Notes: generated by a model not told the origin, from the sequence alone. Positions 1-9,289 are shown, counted from the stretch's first letter. The stretch is 64,000 nt of DNA from JAOUEA01 sp963719165 (GCA_963719165.1 CAVRAV010000001.1:1240001-1304000); one strand, 5' to 3'. Made by a program: numbers and translations.

Positions 1-1997
1 ATCCACGAGAGCAAGCCCGGCCGGTCGCCGGCCACGACGAGCAGCTCGTAGGTGTCGGGACCACCGCCGGGCGCCCAGGCCGTTCGCACCTCGCGAGACC
101 CGATCTCGGGCGCCACCGTGGCGTAGTGTTCCGCCGCGCGGGCGGGATCGACGCTCAGGAAGTACCCGCGAGGCATCCGTAGGACGAACCGGTCCACCTC
201 CGCTTCTGGTTCGTCGACGAGTCGATCGCGCAGTTCCTCGACGCGCTCCGCGAGCGCGACCGCCAGCTCGGTCCCCATCTGCCCGCGGTCGAAGAACCGT
301 TGGACCTTGGCCACCAGCTCACGGATCAGGGCCCGTCGCCACGGCGTCCACGCCGCGGGACCCGTGGCGGCCGCGTCGGCTTTCGCCAGCAGGTAGAGGG
401 CGGCCAGTCGTTCTGGCGTGCCCACGACCGCCGCGACGTCCAGGATGAGGTTCTCGTCGGTCAGGTCCCGCCTCGTCGCCGTGTCCGGCAGGAGCAGGTG
501 CTGGGACACCATGAACGCGGCGAGTGCACGGGACCGTGGCTCGACGCCCATCCGCGCCAACGTGTCGTCGGCGATCCGCGCGCCCACGGCCACGTGTCCG
601 CCGGTCCCGACCTTCCCGATGTCGTGCAGGAGCGCCCCCAGGAGGAGGCCATCGCGATCCTCGATCTGCCGGACGGCCTCGAGCTCCATCGCATCGTCGC
701 CGTCGGTCGAGCCGAGCATCCGACCGAGCTCGAGCAGGGTGGCGGTGAGGTGCATGTCCACGGAGAACCGGTGGTAGGGGTCCCGCTGAGGCCGGCAACG
801 AACGCCCTCCCACGCGGGCAGGAAGCGCGTGAGCAGTCCGAGTCGATCGAGCGTCTCCAGGGCGTCCACGCCCCGACCGTCCGCACGGAGCAGCCGGAGG
901 AATGCGTCGCGGATCGCGGGCGACCACGCAACGGGGTTCGGGACCTCCGCAGCTTCGATGGCATCGAGCGACGGGGCCGGCGGCGGCGGATCCGCCTCGG
1001 CGACGAGCGCGAGCGCCTCCAAGAGGGCGCGCGCGTCCAGGGGCGCCGAAGGCGGCGGACCCCCCGGATCGTGGGCGAAGTACCTGCGTTCGGCAACGGC
1101 GGCACTCACGAACGAGACCTGCCGAGCGTGCTCGAAGAGGGAACGCATCAGCCCGTCCTCCGCGATCAGCCCCGGCTCGTCCTCGAACCCCATCGCCCGC
1201 GCGATGGACGGTTGGCGCTCCAGCGTCAGCCTGTCCGCGCGCCGGCCGGTCTCGAGATGCAGGGCGCTGCGGACCCTCGTGAGGAAGTCCTCGGCAGCGT
1301 GCACCGCCTCCCCCTCCCGCGGCCGCAGGAGGCCGGCTGCCTCGAGCGAGCCGCCGTACGCGATGCCCATCCAGCCGAGCGCCGCGACGTCGCGCAACCC
1401 TCCCTGCCCCTCCTTCAGCTCCGGTTCCAGGAGGCGGGCGGTGGCCCCGTAGCGCTCGTGGCGCAGCGCGGCGGCCGCCCGTAGACGCTCGGCGAACCCT
1501 TCGGGGTCGGCGCGAGCCGTCCCGATCACCTCGGCCGCGACCGGTTCCACTAGCGTCGCGTCGCCGTCCAGGAGCCGCAGGTCGAAGACCGCCGTGGTGT
1601 CTTCCAGCCGCTCGCGGGCGGCCTCGATGCTCTCCTCGGGCGTGCGCACCGCTTGGCCGACCTCGAGGCCCGCGTCCCACAGCGGGTAGAGGATCGGCTC
1701 CGTCAAGGCCGCCAGCCCTTCCGCATCGCGACGCCCGTCGTGCACGATCAACAGGTCGATGTCGGAATGCGGCAGCAGACGCGCGCGTCCGTAGCCACCC
1801 ACGGCCGCGAGCGCCACCCCCGCGGGTGAGCCCGCGGCCCTGAACCGTGCGCGCAGCGCGTCATCCAGCAGCTCGGCGCGCCGGCGAGCGCTCCACAACC
1901 CGTGGTGGCCGAGGGAGTACGCGTTATCGAGCGCGGCGAGATCTTCGCGGAGCCGGGCGGCCGGATCGGCTCGGTCCGGGGGCGGCGTCGAGCTCAG
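1..1997 (-). CDS. glnD: Bifunctional PII uridylyltransferase/uridylyl-removing enzyme GlnD (partial)
   Basis: Modifies and demodifies the PII protein in response to nitrogen status. The coding frame runs off the left edge, so only about 665 N-terminal codons are present. Near the start it has the nucleotidyltransferase motif GGYGR followed by SDIDLLIVHDG. The middle carries an HD phosphohydrolase motif (ALLHDIGKVG, near 625-645). The last visible residues (RPGLLSW) begin an ACT domain, so the domain order is NT-HD-ACT as in GlnD. It follows glnB directly. No ATG gives a neat start: a CTG at 1997 overlaps the glnB stop by 4 bp, and an in-frame ATG at 2060 lies inside glnB, so the start is uncertain. 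Recognition is firm. In Actinobacteria this family often adenylylates rather than uridylylates PII, which the sequence cannot decide. Confidence 0.9.
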   Translation of the reverse strand, partial: MSSTPPPDRADPAARLREDLAALDNAYSLGHHGLWSARRRAELLDDALRARFRAAGSPAGVALAAVGGYGRARLLPHSDIDLLIVHDGRRDAEGLAALTEPILYPLWDAGLEVGQAVRTPEESIEAARERLEDTTAVFDLRLLDGDATLVEPVAAEVIGTARADPEGFAERLRAAAALRHERYGATARLLEPELKEGQGGLRDVAALGWMGIAYGGSLEAAGLLRPREGEAVHAAEDFLTRVRSALHLETGRRADRLTLERQPSIARAMGFEDEPGLIAEDGLMRSLFEHARQVSFVSAAVAERRYFAHDPGGPPPSAPLDARALLEALALVAEADPPPPAPSLDAIEAAEVPNPVAWSPAIRDAFLRLLRADGRGVDALETLDRLGLLTRFLPAWEGVRCRPQRDPYHRFSVDMHLTATLLELGRMLGSTDGDDAMELEAVRQIEDRDGLLLGALLHDIGKVGTGGHVAVGARIADDTLARMGVEPRSRALAAFMVSQHLLLPDTATRRDLTDENLILDVAAVVGTPERLAALYLLAKADAAATGPAAWTPWRRALIRELVAKVQRFFDRGQMGTELAVALAERVEELRDRLVDEPEAEVDRFVLRMPRGYFLSVDPARAAEHYATVAPEIGSREVRTAWAPGGGPDTYELLVVAGDRPGLLSW

Positions 1998-2332
1998 ACC
2001 GCCTCCGGACCCATCTCGCCGGTGCGGATCCGGATGACCTGCTCCGCCTCCGTGATCCATAGCTTGCCGTCGCCGATCTTCCCGGTGCGGGCCGCCTTCA
2101 CCACCGCGTCCACGACCCCCTGGACATCGGCATCGGCGACGAGGATCTCGACCCGCACCTTCGGGACGAAATCGACCTGGTACTCGGCGCCCCGATAGAC
2201 CTCCGTGTGGCCGCGCTGACGGCCGAACCCCTCGACACCGGTGGTGGTGAGGCCGTTCACGCCGAGGTCGCGCAACGCCTCCTTGACTTCTGAGACGCGG
2301 TGCGGCTTCACGATCGCCGTCACGAGCTTCAC
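1994..2332 (-). CDS. glnB: Nitrogen regulatory protein PII
   Basis: Small trimeric signal protein that binds ATP/ADP and 2-oxoglutarate and controls nitrogen assimilation targets. With the GTG start at 2332 the product is 112 aa, the usual PII length, and begins VKLVTAIVKPHR like other PII proteins. A GGGAGG Shine-Dalgarno lies a few bases upstream, so the longer 123-aa reading is rejected. The T-loop is intact with RGAEY ending at Tyr51, the classical modification site, followed by QVDFVPKVRVEI. The C-terminal signature GKIGDGKLWI is present. It is immediately followed by glnD, which would modify Tyr51. No ammonium transporter gene is adjacent; the upstream gene is ku, 52 bp away on the same strand. 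Confidence 0.95.
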   Translation of the reverse strand: MKLVTAIVKPHRVSEVKEALRDLGVNGLTTTGVEGFGRQRGHTEVYRGAEYQVDFVPKVRVEILVADADVQGVVDAVVKAARTGKIGDGKLWITEAEQVIRIRTGEMGPEAV

Positions 2333-2384
2333 GGCGCCTCCCGGAGAGGTGAGCGCGTCGTGCATCGCTCAGGCGGGCGTTCGA

Positions 2385-3293
2385 TCACTCCCCCACGGCC
2401 TTCTTCCGCGCCGTGGTCTTCTTCGCCGCACGCTTCTTCGCGGGGCTCTTCTTCGCCGGGCTCTTGCGAGACGCGGCCGCGCGCGAGGGCTTCGCCGGCT
2501 CCTCGTCCGTGTCGGGAGCCGACCCCTTCTTGGCGGCCGCCACGCTGGCCTTCAACGCTTCCATGAGGTCGACGACCTTCGCGGTGGGCTCGGCCGCCAC
2601 GAGCTCGATCTCCTCGCCGTTGATCTTGGCCTCGACGATCTTGAGCAGCGCCTCGCGATACTCGTCGGTGAACTCCTCGGGGTTCCAGTCCGATGTCAGC
2701 CCCTCGATGAGCTGGCGCGCCATCTCCAGCTCCTGATCGCGGACCTTCACGTTCACATCGACGTCGCCGAACTCTGCCTCTCTGATCTCGTCGGGCCAGT
2801 ACATCGTCTCGAGCACGAAGGCCTCGTCGCTGAACCGGAGGGCGGCCAGGTGCTCCTTGTCTCGGAAGCTGACCTTGGCGATGCCCACCTTGCCGTCCTG
2901 CGTCATCGCCTCGCGAAGGAGGGCGTACGCCTTGGCACCGGTCTCGTCGGGGACCAGGTAATACGACTTCTTGTAGAGCATCGGGTCGATCTCTTCGAGT
3001 TCGACGAATTGCACGATGTCGATCGCGCGACTGGATTCCACCGGCACCGAATCGAAGTCCTCGTCGGTGAGGACGACGTAGCGATCCTTCTCGTACTCGT
3101 AGCCCTTCACGATGTGGTCGAAGTCCACGATCTCGCCGTCCTTCTCGCACACGCGCTTCTGGCGGATGCGCCCCATGTCCTCATCGTGGAGCTGGTTGAA
3201 GCGGACCGTCTTCTCCTCGGTGGCCGGATACACGGCCACGGGGATGGTCACGAGGCCGAAGGAGATGGCTCCCTTCCACATGGATCTTGGCAT
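2385..3293 (-). CDS. ku: Non-homologous end-joining protein Ku
   Basis: Ring-shaped homodimer that binds DNA double-strand ends and recruits LigD. The product is 302 aa from the ATG at 3293, starting MPRSMWKGAISFGLVTIPV, the standard N-terminus of bacterial Ku. A GGGGGG stretch upstream is the likely ribosome site. The open frame extends about 50 codons further upstream but that part does not look like Ku. The body is the core beta-barrel domain; the last 35-40 residues form a Lys/Ala-rich tail with repeated SPAKK- and AAKK-type motifs, as seen in Ku proteins whose tail contacts DNA. It is transcribed away from ligD with one acetyltransferase gene between them. Confidence 0.96.
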   Translation of the reverse strand: MPRSMWKGAISFGLVTIPVAVYPATEEKTVRFNQLHDEDMGRIRQKRVCEKDGEIVDFDHIVKGYEYEKDRYVVLTDEDFDSVPVESSRAIDIVQFVELEEIDPMLYKKSYYLVPDETGAKAYALLREAMTQDGKVGIAKVSFRDKEHLAALRFSDEAFVLETMYWPDEIREAEFGDVDVNVKVRDQELEMARQLIEGLTSDWNPEEFTDEYREALLKIVEAKINGEEIELVAAEPTAKVVDLMEALKASVAAAKKGSAPDTDEEPAKPSRAAASRKSPAKKSPAKKRAAKKTTARKKAVGE

Positions 3294-3382
3294 GTCGTAC
3301 CCCCCGGTCGACGTCGACATCGCGGTGCAACCTGCGGAATCTCTAGAGTCTAGCCGCGGCGGGCGACCTGAGGCGCGCGGGC

Positions 3383-3952
3383 TCAGGAACCCCGAGCTCG
3401 CCACTCGCGATCGAGGATCGCGTACGTCACCTCGTCCTGCCATTCACCCTTCACGTACACGTTCTCGACGAAGTTCGCCTCCTCGCGCATGCCCAGCTTC
3501 TCCAGCACTCGCCGAGACGGCGTGTTGCGGGACTCCACCTGGCCGATCACCCGGTGCATCGCGAGGTCGTCGAACGCGATCCGCAACAGCTCGCGTGCGG
3601 CTTCGGTCGTGTACCCGCGGCCGGCGTGGTGCGGGTGCACGATGTAGCCGATCTCTCCCCGGCGATGCTCCGAGCTCGGATACTGCAGCACGACGTCGCC
3701 CACGAGCGCCCCGGTGTCTGCGAGCGTGACGGCGAGCGAGAGGACGTCGCCCTCGTCGTGGATCGCGTTGGCCTCGATCTTCTTCGCGAGGCTCTCGGCG
3801 ACCTCCTCGCGCGTGCGCGCTCCCCATTCGACGTAGCGGAGCAGGTCTTCGTCGGACTGCATCTCGAAGACGACGTCCGCATCCTCCGGCTCGAACGCCC
3901 GCAGGACGAGGCGTTCGGTCGTGATCGGCCCGGCGAGATCGAATCCAGGCAT
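3383..3952 (-). CDS. GNAT family N-acetyltransferase (RimJ/RimL type)
   Basis: Predicted acetyl-CoA dependent transferase of 189 aa. The N-terminus (TTERLVLRAFEPEDAD) and the central IGYIVHPHHAGRGYTTEAA segment, with the acetyl-CoA binding GRGYTTEA signature, place it in the RimJ/RimL-like GNAT group that acetylates protein N-termini, antibiotics or small molecules. The C-terminal half (VESRNTPSRRVLEKLGMREE) also fits. The substrate cannot be inferred. It lies between ku and ligD, on the ku strand, and shares the 66-bp divergent spacer with ligD. A role in end joining is not implied by family. Confidence 0.85.
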   Translation of the reverse strand: MPGFDLAGPITTERLVLRAFEPEDADVVFEMQSDEDLLRYVEWGARTREEVAESLAKKIEANAIHDEGDVLSLAVTLADTGALVGDVVLQYPSSEHRRGEIGYIVHPHHAGRGYTTEAARELLRIAFDDLAMHRVIGQVESRNTPSRRVLEKLGMREEANFVENVYVKGEWQDEVTYAILDREWRARGS

Positions 3953-4018
3953 GCTCGCTCCTCGATGTCGTGGTGCGTGGACATCGGTTTCCTACCACAG
4001 CCCACTACCATCGGAGCC

Positions 4019-6544
4019 ATGCCGGCGCGTAAGCGGGGCACCGGCCCCGCCTTCACCGTGGAGTTCCCCCGAGCGCTCGATGCGCGCCGAGACGGCGACG
4101 CGTGGTGGTTCGAGGTGGCGGGACGTGAGCTGCGCCTCTCCAACCTGAACAAGGCCTTCTGGCCCGACGAGGGCTATACGAAGGGCGACCTGATCGCGTA
4201 CTACCTCAACGTGGCCGATCTGATCGTGCCGCACCTCGCGGGCCGGCCGCTCACCATGAAGCGGATGCCCGACGGCATCGACGGGGAGGCCTTCTACGAG
4301 AAGTCCGCCCCCTCCCACGTCCCCGACTGGCTCGGGCGCTGCCCCGTCACGAGCGACGACAGCCGCAAGGGCGTGATCGACTACCTCACGATCGAGGACG
4401 CAGCGGGGCTGCTGTTCATCGCGAACCTCGGCTGCATCGAGTTTCACCCGCTCCACGCGCGCTGCGCCGACCTCGCGCACCCCGACTACCTCTTCTTCGA
4501 CCTCGACCCGTTCCCGCCCTACACCTACGAGGACGTGCTTGCCGTGGCCCGCCACATCAAGGTGCTCATGGACCAGCTCGGCCTCGCCACCTACCCGAAG
4601 ACGAGCGGGGCGACGGGCCTGCAGATCTTCATGCCGCTCGACCGCGGCACCTACACCCACGAGCTCGTGCGAGCGTTCGTGGGGACCTGCGGGCGCCTGA
4701 TCCGGGACGCCGATCGCGACCGCGTGACCATGGCCTGGAAGATCGCGGACCGCACCGGAAAGATCTTCATCGATCACAACATGAACCGGAGCGGGGCGAA
4801 CATCGCGGCCGCCTACTCCCTGCGACCCGAGCCGCGCGCGCCCGTGTCCACCCCGCTCTCGTGGGACGAGGTGATGCAGGGAGGGTTCGAGCCCCAGGAC
4901 TTCCGCATCGACAACGTGTGGGAGCGGTTCGACCGCCTGGGCGACCTCTTCGCGGGCGTGCGCGAGGGCCCGTTCATGGACCTCACACACGCCATCGATG
5001 CGCTCGGCGTCACCATGGAGGAGCCGGCGCCCTCCCCGCTACCTCGCACGGCCGCGCCCTCGGCGCGGACGAAGACCTCGGAGGAGATCGCGGCGGCCTC
5101 CAAGGACCCCAAGTTGATGGAATACGTTCGGCGTCGAGACTTCGAAGGCACGCCGGAGCCCGCACCCGGCGACGCGGCCGAAGCCGACGGGAACTCGTTC
5201 GTGATCCAGAAGCACCGGGCCACGGCGCTGCACTACGACGTCCGCCTCGAGCGGGACGGCGCCCTGCCGAGCTGGGCCGTGCCCAAAGGGCTGCCCGTGG
5301 CCAAAGGCGACAAGCGCCTCGCCGTTCGCACCGAGGACCACCCGTTGGAGTACGGCTCGTTCGAGGGCACGATCCCCGAGGGCCACTACGGGGCGGGCGA
5401 GGTCAGGATCTTCGACAACGGCTGGTACGAGCCCGTGGAGTGGACCGACAGCAAGGTGAGTTTCCGGCTCCATGGGCGTCGATATCCGGGGCTGGAGTTC
5501 CACTTCGTCAAGACCCGCCAGAACTGGCTCGGGTTCCTGGCCAGCGCCCAGGAGGCACCCTTGATCGCCGCGCCCGGTCGCTTCCAACCCATGCTCGCAG
5601 AAGGCGGGTGGAAGGCCTTCGACGATGCCGGCTGGTGGTTCGAACCCAAGCTGGACGGCATCCGGTGCGTGTCGGAGCTCGCCACCGGGGAGACGTCCCT
5701 GCGCACGCGAACCGGGCGGGACGTCACCGGCCTGTACCCCGAGTTGCACATGATCCACGAGCTCGTCGATCAGGTGAACGCCGTGATCGACGGAGAGATC
5801 GTGGCGTTCGACGAGGACGGCAGGAACTCCTTCCAGACGCTGCAGCAGCGCATGAACCTCACGAACGAGCGCGAGATCAAGCGCGTGGCCAAACAGATCC
5901 CCGTGGCGCTCGTGGTGTTCGACCTCCTCTGGCTCGACGGCCGCGAGACGACGGGCCTGCGGTTGGAGGAACGCCGCGAGCTACTGGAGCTGATCGTGGA
6001 AACCGATCATCGCCTGCAGGTGGTGACCCAGGTCGAGGGCGACGGCAAGGCGTTCACGCAGACGGCTCGCTCGCTCGGGCTGGAGGGGGTCATGGCCAAG
6101 CGCCTCGGGTCGATCTACCAGCCCGGGAAGCGGACCCAGGACTGGCGCAAGATCAAGCTGCGCGATTCCCAGGACTGCGTGATCGTTGGCTGGACGCCGG
6201 GGCAGCGTGGACGCAGCGACTCCTTCGGAGCGCTCCTCGTTGCGGCGATCGACGACGGCGCGTGGCGTTGGATCGGTCAGGTCGGGAGCGGATTCAACGA
6301 GCGGACGCTCGGGCAGATCCGGGAGCGCCTCGCGGCCCTCTCGCGCGACACGCCCCCCATCGATGACCCTGAGCTCGCCGCCGTGAAGGGCGCCACCTAC
6401 GTGGACGCCGAGCTCGTGTGCGAGGTCGAGTACCTCGAGCTCACCAAGGGGACGGGCAAGATGCGCGCTCCGTCGTTCAAGGGCCTGCGATCCGACAAGA
6501 CGCCCGACGAATGCGTGCTCGAGCGACCTCAGAAGGGCTCGTAG
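4019..6544 (+). CDS. ligD: Multifunctional ATP-dependent DNA ligase LigD (polymerase-phosphoesterase-ligase)
   Basis: Processes and seals double-strand breaks with Ku. The product is 841 aa from the ATG at 4019 (MPARKRG). The long upstream in-frame extension is antisense to the GNAT gene and is rejected. Domain order is primase-polymerase (about residues 30-330, with the metal-binding FDLDP motif near 159-163), 3'-phosphoesterase (about 385-510, FVIQKHRATALHYDVRLERDG and later GHYGAGEV), then ATP ligase (about 520-835) with the adenylation motif EPKLDGIR, catalytic Lys about 544. This Pol-PE-Lig order is that of mycobacterial LigD rather than the Pseudomonas order. Its 3' end overlaps the convergent DUF5319 gene by 16 bp. 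Confidence 0.97.
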   Translation: MPARKRGTGPAFTVEFPRALDARRDGDAWWFEVAGRELRLSNLNKAFWPDEGYTKGDLIAYYLNVADLIVPHLAGRPLTMKRMPDGIDGEAFYEKSAPSHVPDWLGRCPVTSDDSRKGVIDYLTIEDAAGLLFIANLGCIEFHPLHARCADLAHPDYLFFDLDPFPPYTYEDVLAVARHIKVLMDQLGLATYPKTSGATGLQIFMPLDRGTYTHELVRAFVGTCGRLIRDADRDRVTMAWKIADRTGKIFIDHNMNRSGANIAAAYSLRPEPRAPVSTPLSWDEVMQGGFEPQDFRIDNVWERFDRLGDLFAGVREGPFMDLTHAIDALGVTMEEPAPSPLPRTAAPSARTKTSEEIAAASKDPKLMEYVRRRDFEGTPEPAPGDAAEADGNSFVIQKHRATALHYDVRLERDGALPSWAVPKGLPVAKGDKRLAVRTEDHPLEYGSFEGTIPEGHYGAGEVRIFDNGWYEPVEWTDSKVSFRLHGRRYPGLEFHFVKTRQNWLGFLASAQEAPLIAAPGRFQPMLAEGGWKAFDDAGWWFEPKLDGIRCVSELATGETSLRTRTGRDVTGLYPELHMIHELVDQVNAVIDGEIVAFDEDGRNSFQTLQQRMNLTNEREIKRVAKQIPVALVVFDLLWLDGRETTGLRLEERRELLELIVETDHRLQVVTQVEGDGKAFTQTARSLGLEGVMAKRLGSIYQPGKRTQDWRKIKLRDSQDCVIVGWTPGQRGRSDSFGALLVAAIDDGAWRWIGQVGSGFNERTLGQIRERLAALSRDTPPIDDPELAAVKGATYVDAELVCEVEYLELTKGTGKMRAPSFKGLRSDKTPDECVLERPQKGS

Positions 6545-7032
6545 CCCACGCGAACCAAGAGCGCGCGGACGTCACGCTCATCGAACCCGCGGTCCAGCAG
6601 CTCCTTGTAGAGGCGCACCGTCGCGAGCGTGCGTCCGCACCGCGGACAGAACGAGAACTCGTCGCCGAACGGCGTCTCACACCACGGGCACGTCGTGACC
6701 TCGATCCTGCGATCCGGCTCGAGACCGAGGTCGGAGAGGGCATCGACGTATCCCTTTCCGTAGTCCCACTGGATGTACTCATCCTCGGCGATGTAGAAGG
6801 CCGGCTCGTGCATGCGCGGTTCGCCGGTCTTGAGCATGTGCTCGAGGTTGTCGTGCAGGAGCTCCCATTCGTAGAAGTGGTTCGCGCCGCAGTCCTGACA
6901 GGCGATCATGACTCCCTTGACCGACTGCGACTCGAACACGAGACGCATGGCGGACAGATCGACGAGGTCGGCCTCGATGTCTCGCCGCTCCGCCTCGGTC
7001 AGTTCGACAGGGTCACGATCGTCGGGTTCCAT
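6529..7032 (-). CDS. DUF5319-like protein with C-terminal zinc ribbon
   Basis: Conserved actinobacterial protein of unknown function, 167 aa. Residues 15-105 resemble DUF5319 from memory: a pattern of acidic helix, then an MIACQDCGANHFYEWELL block (Cys45/Cys48), MHEPAF and YIQWDYGKGYVDAL. The remaining 60 residues hold a four-cysteine zinc ribbon, CPWC at 115-118 and CPRC at 129-132, which I do not remember in the usual short DUF5319 proteins. The combination suggests a metal-bound interaction or nucleic-acid module. It ends 16 bp inside the 3' end of ligD and lies 3 bp downstream of the PIG-L gene on the same strand, so the two are probably co-transcribed. Confidence 0.75.
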   Translation of the reverse strand: MEPDDRDPVELTEAERRDIEADLVDLSAMRLVFESQSVKGVMIACQDCGANHFYEWELLHDNLEHMLKTGEPRMHEPAFYIAEDEYIQWDYGKGYVDALSDLGLEPDRRIEVTTCPWCETPFGDEFSFCPRCGRTLATVRLYKELLDRGFDERDVRALLVRVGYEPF

Positions 7033-7035
7033 GGC

Positions 7036-7740
7036 CTAGTCATCCTCGTCCGAGAGCCGAAAGGTCTTGAAGGCCTCCGCGAACGCGTATCCGGCCTGTT
7101 CACCCAGCTCGGCGGCCCGTTCACGGACCCACGGGGCCGCCGCATCCCCTTCTTCCGAGGCGTGCTCGGCGAGCGCGGCGATCTTCACGTCCATGGTGTC
7201 GGTGATGTCGACGAACGTATCGGGCTCGTCGGTGGCGAGCCAGAGGTTGGGCACCTCGTACGGCTCGAGGCCTTCGCGCTCCAGTTCGTCGAACATCACG
7301 CGGGTCGGTGCGTCGGGCATGATCGCCGTCAGCGCCAGCACGCCGGCCTGTTTGTGATCCCAGTGGTTGATGTAGCGGTTGCCCGACCACAACCGGGAGG
7401 GATCGGGCGCGACGATGACCTCGGGGCGCAGCCGGCGCACCTCGCGACAGACCTTGCGGCGGGTATCGAGGTTGACCTCGAGCATGCCGTCGGGCTCCCC
7501 CAGGAACGTCAGGCCCCGCACGCCCAGGACCGCCGCGGCGGCGCGTTGCTCGCGCTCGCGCACCGGCGCGGTGGCTTCACGGGAGGCGCCGGGCTCGTTC
7601 GAACCGGCCGACCCGTCCGTGCAGATCACGTAGTGCACCTCGCATCCTTCTCGCGTCCAGGCCGCCACGGTGCCGCCACACATGAACTCGGCGTCGTCGG
7701 GATGGGCGAACACGACCAGGGCTGAGGCGAACGGCGGCAT
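7036..7740 (-). CDS. PIG-L family (LmbE-like) deacetylase
   Basis: Predicted zinc-dependent deacetylase of N-acetylglucosaminyl or similar substrates, 234 aa. The metal site motif AHPDDAE lies at residues 12-18 and the second site is the NRYINHWDH segment near the middle; both are intact. In Actinobacteria this family includes MshB and Mca of mycothiol metabolism, but the N-terminal half here is no closer to those than to generic PIG-L enzymes, so I do not assign a substrate. It is followed 3 bp later by the DUF5319-like gene. A second PIG-L gene lies at 57157-57882 and shares the same ending pattern (TKIAALAEHAS versus VKIAALAEHAS), so the two are paralogues. Confidence 0.9.
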   Translation of the reverse strand: MPPFASALVVFAHPDDAEFMCGGTVAAWTREGCEVHYVICTDGSAGSNEPGASREATAPVREREQRAAAAVLGVRGLTFLGEPDGMLEVNLDTRRKVCREVRRLRPEVIVAPDPSRLWSGNRYINHWDHKQAGVLALTAIMPDAPTRVMFDELEREGLEPYEVPNLWLATDEPDTFVDITDTMDVKIAALAEHASEEGDAAAPWVRERAAELGEQAGYAFAEAFKTFRLSDEDD

Positions 7741-7825
7741 CGCCGTCGAGCCTAGCGGCTCCGGCGTAGAACATCAGGGGGCGTGCCGGGTTCATGCCGA
7801 GGGATGGGGGGTCGATACAACTCCC

Positions 7826-9289
7826 ATGCGTTCGGCGAAGACGGTCGGGAGCCCGGGCGGCAGAAACGTGATGCGCTTCGCGCTGACGAGCTTCCTGGTG
7901 TTCGTCCTGGTGGGGGTCGCCATCACGTACCTGCGGACGCGCGACCTCCGAGGACGCGAGGAGCGGGCCGCGGCCAGCAGGGCCGAGCTCATCGCGGCAG
8001 AGATGGTGTCTCCGCTCCTCACGCGAGAGATGCTCGCCACGCCGCTCGTCGGAGATCGTTACGCGCGAGTGGACCAGGTCGTGGCACGCGCCAAGGGGAA
8101 CGACCCGGGGATCGAGCGCGTGAAGATCTGGGGTACCGACGGCACGATCTTGTATTCCGACGATCGAGCCCTCGTCGGGATGCGCCCGGCGCCGGAGCCG
8201 GACCTGCTGGAGGCGATCGACGAGGGAGACGTGCAGAGCGAGATCTCCGACCTCTCGGGCGCGGAGAACGTGGGCGAACGATCCCTCGCGGATCGCCTGT
8301 TCGAGACCTATGTGCCGGTGCGCGCCACCGAAGGCGGACCGGTGATCGGGGTGTTCGAGGTCTATCGGGACTATGCAGTCATCCAGGCCGAGATCGACCG
8401 GCTCACCCGGACCCTCGCGATCTCGTTGGCCGCCGGGCTCCTCGTCCTCTACATCCTCCTGCTCCCGCTGATGGTCGGCCTTACGCGCACGCTGCGCGCC
8501 CAGAACGAGCAACTGAGCGCCCAAGCCGATCAGATGGGCGACCTCCTCGAGCGGGAGCAGGCGACCGTCGCCGAGCTCCGGGAGCTCGACCGGCTCCGGG
8601 ACGACTTCGTCGCTGCCTCTTCGCACGAGCTGCGCTCGCCGCTCACGAGCATCCTCGGCTACGCCCGGCTGCTGCGAGCGTCCCCCCACGCCGCCGGCGT
8701 CGTCACGGAGTCGGCCGACGCCATCGAACGCCAGTCCTCCCGGATGCTTCGCCTCGTGATGAACCTGCTGAGCGAATCTCGCATCGAATCGGGCCGCAGC
8801 GAGGGGCAGGTGACATCCTTCGACCTCGGCTCGTTGATCGAGGAGGTGGCGGGCGATTTCCACAGCGACGGTCGCCGGATCAGGTCGGCCGTCGCGCCCG
8901 ACCTCGAGGTCTGCTGCGACCGGGGCAAGGTCGCCGACGTGCTCGTGAACCTCGTCGACAACGCCCTGAAGTACGCGCCGGGCTCCCCGGTGATGGTCCG
9001 CGGCGATGTCGACGGCGCGACGCTGACGCTGTCCGTGGCCGACGAGGGCCCGGGTATCGACCCCGGAGACGTCGGGCGGATCTTCGATCGCTTCTACCAG
9101 GCGGATCAGTCGGCCACGAGGGTCCACGGGGGGGTGGGGTTGGGCCTGCACATCGTCGAAGGGCTCGTGGCGTCCATGCACGGCCGCGTTCGCGTCGAGA
9201 GCGCGGGCGCGTCTGGCTGCACGTTCATCGTGGAGCTGCCGCTGGTCAACCTGAGCGATCCGCTCGAAACGGTCGCGAAGCAGGCTTGA
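7826..9289 (+). CDS. Membrane sensor histidine kinase
   Basis: Two-component sensor, 487 aa from ATG 7826 (an ATG at 7871 is an alternative). A transmembrane helix near residues 18-36 is followed by an extracytoplasmic domain of about 165 residues with Cache-like features (VKIWGTDGTILYSDD), then a second hydrophobic segment (about 195-215) and a short coiled linker. The phosphoacceptor box SSHELRSPLTS places His267. N box NLVDNALKYAP, G1 box ADEGPGIDPGD and G2 GGVGLGLHIV are all present, so the kinase is complete. No response regulator gene is adjacent, which makes it an orphan in this window; the signal is unknown. The next gene on the strand is an SDR 145 bp downstream. Confidence 0.92.
   Translation: MRSAKTVGSPGGRNVMRFALTSFLVFVLVGVAITYLRTRDLRGREERAAASRAELIAAEMVSPLLTREMLATPLVGDRYARVDQVVARAKGNDPGIERVKIWGTDGTILYSDDRALVGMRPAPEPDLLEAIDEGDVQSEISDLSGAENVGERSLADRLFETYVPVRATEGGPVIGVFEVYRDYAVIQAEIDRLTRTLAISLAAGLLVLYILLLPLMVGLTRTLRAQNEQLSAQADQMGDLLEREQATVAELRELDRLRDDFVAASSHELRSPLTSILGYARLLRASPHAAGVVTESADAIERQSSRMLRLVMNLLSESRIESGRSEGQVTSFDLGSLIEEVAGDFHSDGRRIRSAVAPDLEVCCDRGKVADVLVNLVDNALKYAPGSPVMVRGDVDGATLTLSVADEGPGIDPGDVGRIFDRFYQADQSATRVHGGVGLGLHIVEGLVASMHGRVRVESAGASGCTFIVELPLVNLSDPLETVAKQA

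Noticed and set aside
2333..2365. Longer 123-aa start for GlnB
   Set aside because: The GTG at 2332 gives the normal 112-aa PII with Tyr51 in register and a good ribosome site.
2241..3353. A 370-aa plus-strand open frame over ku
   Set aside because: Antisense to ku; leucine/valine/His-rich shadow with no motif.
3554..4018. 155-residue N-terminal extension of LigD
   Set aside because: It is antisense to the GNAT gene; LigD polymerase domain homology begins after ATG 4019.
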